From the NCBI GenBank assembly GCA_023313575.1, contig JAJTTP010000006.1, positions 2,658,280 through 2,722,279 of the forward strand: a stretch of 64,000 nucleotides of DNA, written 5' to 3'. Below are positions 55,615 through 64,000 of this stretch, in pieces. The first letter of the stretch is position 1, and each line of letters starts with the position of its first letter. The position numbers and the translations under genes were made by a program. The notes under the pieces are model-generated. The model ran no database searches. It was not told where the DNA came from and was given only the letters and a program-made list of their open reading frames with translations. This DNA comes from Eutypella sp. D-1. Taxonomy: Eukaryota > Ascomycota > Sordariomycetes > Xylariales > Diatrypaceae.

Positions 55615-58600
55615 ATAATTAATTATATTTTTAAAAAATTATTATATATTTTTTATTATATTTATATAAAATATTTTTATAACCATTTTAAATTAAAACT
55701 TTTCGATATATAATTTAACCGAAACTTTTTTATTTATTTACGTTAAAACGGTTAAATAAGCCTTTTTTTACCCGTTAATAAAAAAAATATAAATTATTTC
55801 CGTTAATATTTTTAACTTTATTTTATAAATCGAGTTAAATAATATATTAAATTATTTAAAAAGTTTAATAACTTAAATTAAAAAATAACCCGTCCTTTAT
55901 TTAAACAGGTATTATTTATTCCTTTTTTACTTAAAAAATAATTAGTTTTAATACTTTTTTTAAAAATTTTTATTTTTAATACTTCGGATTTTTTATTTTT
56001 AATATTATTAATTAATATAATATATTTAAACGATAAAAAATATATTGTAATATTTATTTTAAAGCTGATATTATAATCTTTTTTTAACCAGGATTTAATA
56101 ATGCCTTTATTTTTATAACCTTTTTAATTTTAATATGGTTATAAAAAATATTACCTTTAAAAAGTTACCGTTATTTTAAAACGTGGTTATAAACCTTTTT
56201 AATTAAATAGTAAAAATATATTATTATATATAAAATATTTATTAAATTTTATATATTTAAATATATTTAATTAATGAAAATTATCAATAATATATTAAAA
56301 ACATATAATAATATTATAAAAACTTTACAAATTAATATAACTTTATAATAAATTTATATCGTAACGGTTTATAAATTTCCGTAAATTAGATTTTTTATTT
56401 CCGTTAATAAATTAATGTAATTAATATTTATTAATAAATAGTTTTTTAATTATATAATAAATGATAAAAATACCGGGCCTTTATTAATAATATCGCCGTT
56501 TAAACTAATTAAATTTATATTTAAATTAATAATTTTTAAATAAAAACATATATTTATTTTAAATATTTTAAAAACTACGCCTGTTAATAAAAAAATAAAA
56601 CCCGTATTTATATTAAAATTATTATCGCCGAAATATAAATATAACCGGGTAATTAACACGTAAATATTAATATTATTATTAACCGGTTTAATTAATACAA
56701 TTTATTACTTAACCGAATATAAGCATTTAATTTAAATATTTAAACTTTAAAATTTTTTAAAAGAAATTAAAGCTTTTGTTTATAAATTTTAATCGGGCTC
56801 GGGCCGATTTAATTTAAATCTAAACCGAATAATAATATTTTATTATTTATTTTAATTTTAACGGATTAAATCTTTAAAAAGGTAATAACGCTAACGGTAA
56901 AACAATTTTTTCCGCTTTTTCGAAATTTAATATTTTTTAATCAGTAAAATAAAAAATACGTTAATAAATATTATATACGTTTTATTATTATTTTAACTTT
57001 TTTTATTATTTTTATATTAATTTATATTAATAAGTATTTAATTAAATTTTAACCTTAATAAATTAAAGTAAAAATATATATAAATATTAATATTAAAAAC
57101 TTTTTAATTTACCGAAAACGTATAAAGTTTATTAATAATCTTTTTAAAATTAAAATATAAACGTAATATTAAAATCGTTAACGTGTTATTAATAAATATA
57201 ACGTATAAGATAAATAATAAAATTATTCGGCCGATTTTTAAATCTGTTTTACGGACCCGGTAAAAGAATACCGGAATTATAAAAAGATATAAAAATTAAA
57301 ATATTACGGCAGTATTTATTAATATTTTTTTAAACTTTGAAAATTTAATAATATAATTTAATAATTAAAGATATTTTTTAAAACTATGTTATAAAAATAA
57401 TCCCGTAAAAAATAACCGAAATAATAGTTTTTAAATTAAAAAGACCTTTAAAATTAAATAATAAATTTATTAATACATTTTATAACGTTAGCCTTTTATA
57501 TAAAAGCATATAATTTACGCCGGGTTTAAAGCGGTTAAATTAAAAGAAAGCGCGTTTATTTCGATAATAAAATATTTAAAATCGGGTTAACTTTTTAAAA
57601 ATAAAAACAATCGTTTTAATTTTAATTTAAATTAATTTTTAAAAACTTTTAAAGCTGTTATTAAATTTAATTTTAAAAATTAAAAATAAAATAATATTAA
57701 AACGGCTTTTAAAAAAGTTAATTAAATTAATATCGATTAATAAAAAAATATGTTATTAATATTACGGGCGTAATAATTATTATATTTTAACTTATTATAT
57801 TAAAAAGGATATTTATAATAAAAACTTATTAGCTTTAAAAAAAGGATTTCCGCCGATAAACGTAAACGAAATAAAATCGAAGTTTTTAAAAATAAAAAGA
57901 AAGTAAATTATTAACTTTTTTAAATAAATTAAAAAATTTAATATAACCCGGTTAATTATTAAATTTAATAATACCGAATTAAATTTTTAAATAACTTTTA
58001 CGTTATATTTTATAACCGTATTAAAGTAATATTTAAATAGCCGATATTAAACGTAATTATATAAACGATAACGTTATAGTTATAAATAAATAGCTTAATA
58101 ATAATTAAAAACTTTTATAAAAGTTATAACTTAAACTTAAAATAAATATTAAACCGATAATTATAATAATTTTAATATTTCCGTCCTTATTATATTTATT
58201 TCGAAATGCCGTATTTAAAAGCTATTTATTATTATTTGTTAAAACGTTATAAAAAAAAATAACGTTTAATAATTCGGAAATTTTAAAGTTTAAAAAATTT
58301 TATTTTAATAAACTTATTTTGAAATATTAAAAACATTATTTTATACGGTTAAATGTCGAGCTAAACCTTATAAATAAAAAATATAATAATATTTTTTTTT
58401 AATAATAAATAAATATTTATTAATTTATTAACGTTTTTAATATAAATTTAAATAAAAGTATTTTTTCTTCCGATTATTATCGTAAGTATTATATTAATTT
58501 TAAACCTTTTATTAAAATTATAATAATTTATACGATATTAATTTATTAAAAAGAATCCCGTTAAGATTTTATAAATTTATTTATATTATATTAAAAAAAA

Positions 58601-61535
58601 TAAGTGCACGTTTTTTTAATTAATAATTATAAAATTATATTATTAATTTAATAAAAAATAAAACGCTTTTATAAAACCTTTTTTACGTTATAAATAAAAT
58701 AAAATTAAAAGCTTTTAAATTATAATTAAAAAATATAGTATTTATAAAACGTATTTATAAATTTACTTTTTTATACGTTATTTTTATAATATTCGCTTTT
58801 AAGTTAAATTTTAACAATTCTTTAAAACCCATTATCGATTATTATATATTTAACGATATTATTATTTTTATCCGTTATTTATTACCTTTTATTTTAAAAA
58901 TATAAAACAGATTTAAAAAAATTAAATAATTTACGAAAATAAACCTTAAGGCTGGTTTTAATTTAATTTATATCCGGGAAAGTAATAAGTAAAAAACGGC
59001 TTTTAAAAATAAATACGGGCTATTTAAATACTTAATTATATATAAAGGAATAACCCTTAAGCCCTTTAAGCTTAAAGGGCTACCAGTTAACGCCCGGTCT
59101 CCGACCGGCAGCCAGCTGCCACTAGTTAATATATAAGGCCTACCGGCTTTAACCGTACTTAAGCTTATTAAATAAAAGTATTTAATTATATTTACTTTTT
59201 AAAATCTTTTATTATTACCAGGCTATTACGTTATAACGCTTATAGCCATTTAACTCCTTACATTATGCTTTTCGGTTTAATAAATAAGATTTTTAAAAAT
59301 ATAATCGATAACGGTATTTTAATTTATATTAATAATTTACTTATTTACGCCTTTATTTAAAAACGTTATAATAAAATAATTAAAAAAATCCTTTGCCGTT
59401 TTATTTAATATTATTTAATTATTATATTTTAAAAGTATAAATAAGTGATTTATAAAATAAACTTCGTAAAGTTTATTATCAGTAAAAATAATATATTTAA
59501 ATCGTTAAAGAAAATTAAAATTATTATAAATTAAAAAACCTTTTAATTATTAAAATAATTATAAAGCTTTATCGGCTTTATAAACCTTTATCGAAAATTT
59601 ATTACATTCTTTTAAATATTATTAAACCGATTAACAAAAGTAATAAAGTTTAATTAAAAAATTAAAAATAAACCGAAGAAATAAATTATATATTTAAAAA
59701 GTTTAAAAACCGGTTTATTATAACGTTTACTTTAATTTATTTTAACCTTTTATAATAAATTATCGTTAAAACTAACGTATTTAATTTTATTTTAACCGTT
59801 ATTTTAAAAAAAAAGAAATAATGATAATAAATTAACGTTAATAAAAATAAATTATAAAATTTATAATAAAAAGGTATTAATTATTATTAACGTTTTTAAA
59901 AAATAACATTATTATTTTAAAAAGTTTTAATATCGAATTAAAATATTTAACCGTTAATAAACTTATTAAACTTAATAACTTTTTATTTATTAATTTATTA
60001 TTAATTATCGCTTAAATAAAGAAAATAATATCGTTTAAAAAAAAACTTAAAAATTAATTTATTAAAACGGTTTTATAAAATAAGCATTTTATAATTAATA
60101 TAATTAAAAACTTTAATATAATAAAAATAATATTATTTTTATTATTTTTATTATTATTAGTACGATTAAATAATATTTTAACTTTATTAAAAAAGTTAAA
60201 ACAACGTTTTTAAAAAATATAAATTAATTTAAATTAATATATCGAAATTAAAAAAGGTTTATTATATTATAAAAGTTAATTTTAAATCCCGGATAGTTTT
60301 TTAAAAAAAGTAATAAGTTTAAAACATAATACGTAAGTAATAAAATATATAAATATAAATAGAATTTTAAAATTAATTATTAAAAATTATTAATAATTAA
60401 AATTAAAAACTTTTATTCGGGATTTTATTAAAAAGTGCTTTATATATTAAAAGATAAAAGATTTTAAATATATATTTTATAACTCTTTTTAATTTATAAA
60501 ATTTTATTATAAACCGAAATTAATTATCGTAATAAACTTTATTATAAACCTGCCTTTTTTTAATAAATATAATTTTATATAAATTATTATAAATGTGTTT
60601 ATTAAAATAGCTTATTTTATTTTATTTAAAAGAAATAAATAAATTTATTTATAAAATATTATTAGAAATATTATAATATCCTTTTTAATATTATTTTTAA
60701 TAAAAATTCTAAATTTAATTTTAACTTATAATAAAATTGTTTTAAATTTATCGGGATTAAATTTAAAATAAATATAATATTTTATTTTAAAATTAACGGT
60801 TAAATAAAATTAATTAATTAATCTTTTAAAATTTATTTCTAAATTTTTATTAATTATAAAATATCCGATTAAAAAAACTTATTTTTTATTATAAAACTTA
60901 TATATAATAATATTTAATTAACCTTTTTAAAAATAACATTTTTTTATATTAATTATAAATATTACTTTATTATTAATAACCTTTATAAAATATATTTTTT
61001 AATTTTATTAATTAATTATACGTTTATTAAATAATATCGATTTATTAAAAGGAAACAAAATTAATCGAAAAAAACCGTACGTAATATAAATATTAAAATT
61101 AAAAAACCGGTTAAAAGATTAAATTATAAAATATTAACTTTATATAAAATTATTAAAATAATATTTTTATAACTATTTCTTTTAAACTTTTACGTTATTA
61201 ATTAATTTATAAGATTTTTTATATATCGTTTATTAAGCTTTATCGCGTTAATAATTAAAAAATCCTTAACTTTAATTAAATTTTATAAAACATATTAAAA
61301 ATTAAATTAAAATATACGGTAAAAGAAATTATAAACTTTAAACATATAAATAAAATATTTATATACGGTAATATAATTATTTTAAAAGAATGAAATAAAT
61401 TTAAAAATTTTATAAAAACTTTTTAAGCCCGGAAATTAAATAAATAATTTATAAATTTTAAAGCTTTAATTCCGTTTACCGAACCGGATTAAAATTAATT
61501 TTATTATCGCCCTGGATAAAACTTTTTTAAAAAAA
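55615..61535 (+). mobile_element. RIP-destroyed Ty3/gypsy-like retrotransposon (pol recognisable)
   Basis: Very AT-rich, with stops in all frames. On the plus strand the reverse transcriptase can still be read from about 58939: NLKAGFNLIYIRESNK, then KTAFKNKYGLFKYLI (to 59039), IDNGILIYINNLLIYA (about 59303-59352), YKINFVKFIISKN (about 59449-59490) and FIGFINLYRKFI (about 59567-59601), the start of the RNase H part. The catalytic YxDD is YINN, as expected from G-to-A changes in both Asp codons. The stretch before 58.9 kb probably holds protease and gag, and the stretch after 60.2 kb integrase, but I cannot identify them with certainty. The 3' limit is set by the LTR-like start at 61536. A 137-bp insertion (59042-59178) splits the RT. 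Confidence 0.75.
59042..59178. mobile_element. Short GC-richer insertion within the RT remnant
   Basis: The 137-bp segment is flanked by near-identical 13-bp repeats, TACTTAATTATAT (59029-59041) and TATTTAATTATAT (59179-59191). Unlike its surroundings it is not strongly AT-biased and contains a perfect 22-bp palindrome at 59060-59081 (half-site AGCCCTTTAAG). It breaks the RT motif order after KYLI. This suggests insertion after the host element had been mutated, or protection from RIP because of its short length. Confidence 0.55.
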
Positions 61536-61880
61536 TGTTATAACCGGTCAGGCCATTGGGCCGAATGGGGCTAACATAATAAAAAAAAATCCTTAACTCC
61601 AGTTCTGGAGAAAGAGACAGCTATATTAAAATAAGCTATATACGTTATATGTTATGACCTGGTCAGGTCATAAAAGGCCAAGTGGGACCAATAACGAATC
61701 ACGATCCCATTTAAAAGAACGAGGCTTTTAGAAAGACCTAGCTATAATGGGTTAGCCACGTCCGAGTCACGTGATAAAAAGGATAGCCAGGATAGCCAGT
61801 TATCCTAATGATCTAGGATAACTGGGGTAACCAGTTATTTTAACGATTTAATAATAACCATATATTTTAATGTTAGGAAT
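61536..61880 (+). repeat. LTR-like island, weakly mutated
   Basis: It starts TGTTATAACCGGTCAGG after an A-rich tract that could be a mutated polypurine tract. A second similar start, TGTTATGACCTGGTCAGG, comes at 61650. TG starts of this type with GACCTGGTCAGG are common in fungal gypsy LTRs. A perfect hairpin (12-bp arms with CCAGTTATCCTA, 6-nt loop) lies at 61796-61825. The right limit is not clear; after about 61860 the AT-rich background resumes. Confidence 0.5.
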
Positions 61881-62390
61881 AAAGGATATAAATAATATAT
61901 AATTACGTTTATTACCTTTTTTTTAAATAATTTTTAAGCTTATTAATTTATAATATAACTTAATTATTTAAAGCATTTTTCTTTTTATTATTATTAAACG
62001 TGATTATTTATTATTTAAAACCTTAATATTTTTATTAATATAAACTTTTCGACTGGATTAATAGTTAGGAATAAATTAGCTGTTATATGTTATAAGCTTT
62101 TATTTAATAATATTATTAATTTTAAGTAATACCCGATATTATGTTTTTTTTAAGTTAAAATTTTTAACAAATTATTAACTTTTTATTTAAACGGATCGAA
62201 CGAATTAAGTAAACGGTAATTATAGCCGTAATTTAAAGAATTATACCCGTTAAATTTAAGCTTAAAAAATTTAAACCTTATAATAATATTACCCCCGTGT
62301 AATCTTTTTTTATTACAGCCGTAATTTATTTATATTAATAACATTATATAATAATTACAGAAGTTAATAAAATTTTTAATATCGTTTTAT

Positions 62391-62990
62391 GTTTTACCGG
62401 AGGGATAACTTAATGGTTTAAACCCATTTTAAATGCTTTCGTAAAAGTGGAAAAAAAAAAAATTTACGGAAATTAAGTATTTTTTTAAAAAATATAAAAA
62501 TTTCGTGGAAAAGGTAAAAGCTAATTACGGAAACCCGGATAAAGCCTAAGCCGTTATATAATAACTTTTAAACTTTAAATAAAAAGGAATAGCTTATATT
62601 TATACCGCGTAATTTAAATAATTTATAGCAAAAACTGATTAAAAAAACGATAAGTTTTTTATCGATACGTTTTACCGAGGATTTAAAGATACGGTTAAAA
62701 ATAAAATTATTTTATATAATAAATTAAGTATTATTAACGAATTTATTGCTTTAATAATTAAGATCGATAATAAATAATTTAAATAACGTTAAAAGAAAAA
62801 AGGATATTATATATTTAAAGGATTTAAAAGATATTAAAATAATAAAAATTAAAATTAAAAACTTACCGATATATTTTACGGGACGGCATTAGGACTTATA
62901 TTATTCGATATAATATAAAAAAATAAGCGATATATTAAATATTATAATTATTGTAACGGCTGGTCTATTCCTAATTATTAGTCCAATCGA
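62391..62990 (+). mobile_element. RIP-mutated retrotransposon gag remnant
   Basis: On the plus strand broken frames still spell a gag protein: WFKPILNAFV, then NFVEKVKANYGNPDKA, KGIAYIYTA, FFIDTFYRGFKDTVKNKI, NEFIALIIKIDN and KKKGYYIFKGFKRYQNNKN. A degraded zinc-knuckle-like stretch follows near 62940-62985. It lies downstream of a pol in the same orientation, with an LTR-like island between, so it should belong to a second element whose pol lies outside or has been lost. Confidence 0.7.
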
Positions 62991-64000
62991 GGGGTTTATG
63001 CTAATAGGAGTGCTGGGGTTTTAAATAATAAGTAATCACGTTTGGAAATAATAAAGAAAAAGGTGCTTTAAGTAATTAAGTTATATTATAAGCTAATAAA
63101 CTTAAAGATTATTTAAAAAAAAAGTAATAAACGTAGTTATATATTATTTATGTTTTTTATTCCTGATATTAAAATATGTAATTATATTAAATCCTTAAAT
63201 CGTAACGGATTTAATTAATACTTTTAAATCCATAGATTATAACGGATCCATATATGGCTTTTTTTATAGCTTATTAAATGTGGCTGGTTTATGTTTTTAT
63301 TTTTCCGGTAATACCGTTAATAAATAGGGTTACCAGCCCCTATTTGGCTTAATCAGGCCATAATACGATTTTTCTTTTTTTAAGGTTTTTATCTTTAAAA
63401 CTTAATTTCCGTGCTTTTATTTATTTTTTATAAGTTTCTTCCGTCCTTATATTTTTTATCTTTTTATTATAATTAATTATATTTTTAAGTTTTATTACCG
63501 TTTTAATTAACGGGACGGTTATAAAGCTTTTACTTTTTATATTTTATTTTTTAATTTCGAAATTATGCTTTATTTTTTTTATTTTCGTTATAAAAAGTAA
63601 TACGTGATATTTAAAAGCTTTATTTATTATTAAAATTGTATTTTATATAAACGGTAATACGATAATTTAAGGATTTTAATTAACTTTTTTTAAAATATCG
63701 TTTACGAACAGGATTGCTTAAAACGTAAGGAGGCATTAATTAAAAAGCAACTTTTTCGTTTTTAAAAAGAGATAAATAAGGTTATTACGCGTTTTTAACG
63801 TTTTCGAAAATTATAAAAATTTTTTCGATATCGTAAGAAAAAGATGGTTTATTATAATCTTTAATTTTTAAAAAAGTTAAAAAATTTAAAAAAGGAAAAA
63901 CGTCGGGCGGAAAATGCGCGTTTTACGGGGTTTATTAAAACGTTAATAAATCCTAAAGTTATTTCGGATTTTAATTAATTTAGGATAAATATATCGGGTG
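62991..64000. other. AT-rich RIP-type sequence, unidentified
   Basis: The composition stays strongly AT-rich, apart from a slightly GC-richer patch near 63300-63360. No protein motif can be read. It probably continues the repeat block beyond the window. Confidence 0.5.

Noticed and set aside
56450..56659. 69-codon frame in the AT-rich block
   Set aside because: Composition is driven by RIP-type AT richness; no known motif.

Overview
The window is from a filamentous ascomycete (Pezizomycotina, most like a Sordariomycete; the species cannot be named from sequence alone). Evidence: short GT-AG introns (about 50-180 bp) with CTAAC-type branch sites, single-copy fungal housekeeping genes, HET and STAND genes, small secreted cysteine-rich proteins, and a 10-kb AT-rich block with the C-to-T/G-to-A decay expected of repeat-induced point mutation (RIP). 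Exon structures were worked out by hand from splice signals, reading phase and family resemblance.

Layout. 1-4.1 kb: an intact HET-domain gene and a decayed NACHT-ankyrin relic. 5-30 kb: a conserved housekeeping block: dolichol kinase (SEC59), a TPT/DMT-family transporter containing a 6-nt microexon, a membrane-anchored ubiquitin protease (UBP1-like), ribosome-biogenesis factor ALB1, splicing factor MFAP1, DNA polymerase alpha subunit B (POL12), a Sec14-like lipid-transfer protein, TRAPP subunit TRS31, and a small unknown protein whose first coding exon is only the ATG. 31-45 kb: gene-sparse, with two small secreted cysteine-rich proteins (effector-like) and one probably frameshifted gene. 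45.3 kb: a small conserved-looking single-pass membrane protein with a 5'-UTR intron. 47.5-51.7 kb: a nine-exon NB-ARC-TPR (NLR-like) gene interrupted by two different short TIR elements, each with an 8-bp target-site duplication; without them the reading frame is fully open (942 codons). 52.4-53.86 kb: a dipeptidyl peptidase III gene cut off just before its expected zinc-binding site. 53.86-64 kb: RIP-degraded repeats, including tandem ~0.5-0.75-kb units, a RIP-mutated copy of one of the NLR-disrupting elements, a Ty3/gypsy-like pol whose YxDD motif now reads YINN, an LTR-like island and a separate gag.

The housekeeping genes act in unrelated core processes (N-glycosylation, ubiquitin removal, 60S biogenesis, splicing, replication, lipid and vesicle traffic) and do not form a cluster. 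The accessory part combines non-self-recognition genes (HET, NACHT-ankyrin, NB-ARC-TPR), effector-like genes and transposon decay, which looks like a fast-evolving edge of a gene-rich segment. The strongest new observations are the doubly interrupted but otherwise intact NLR gene, the pristine/RIP-mutated pair of the same small element, and the 6-nt microexon.
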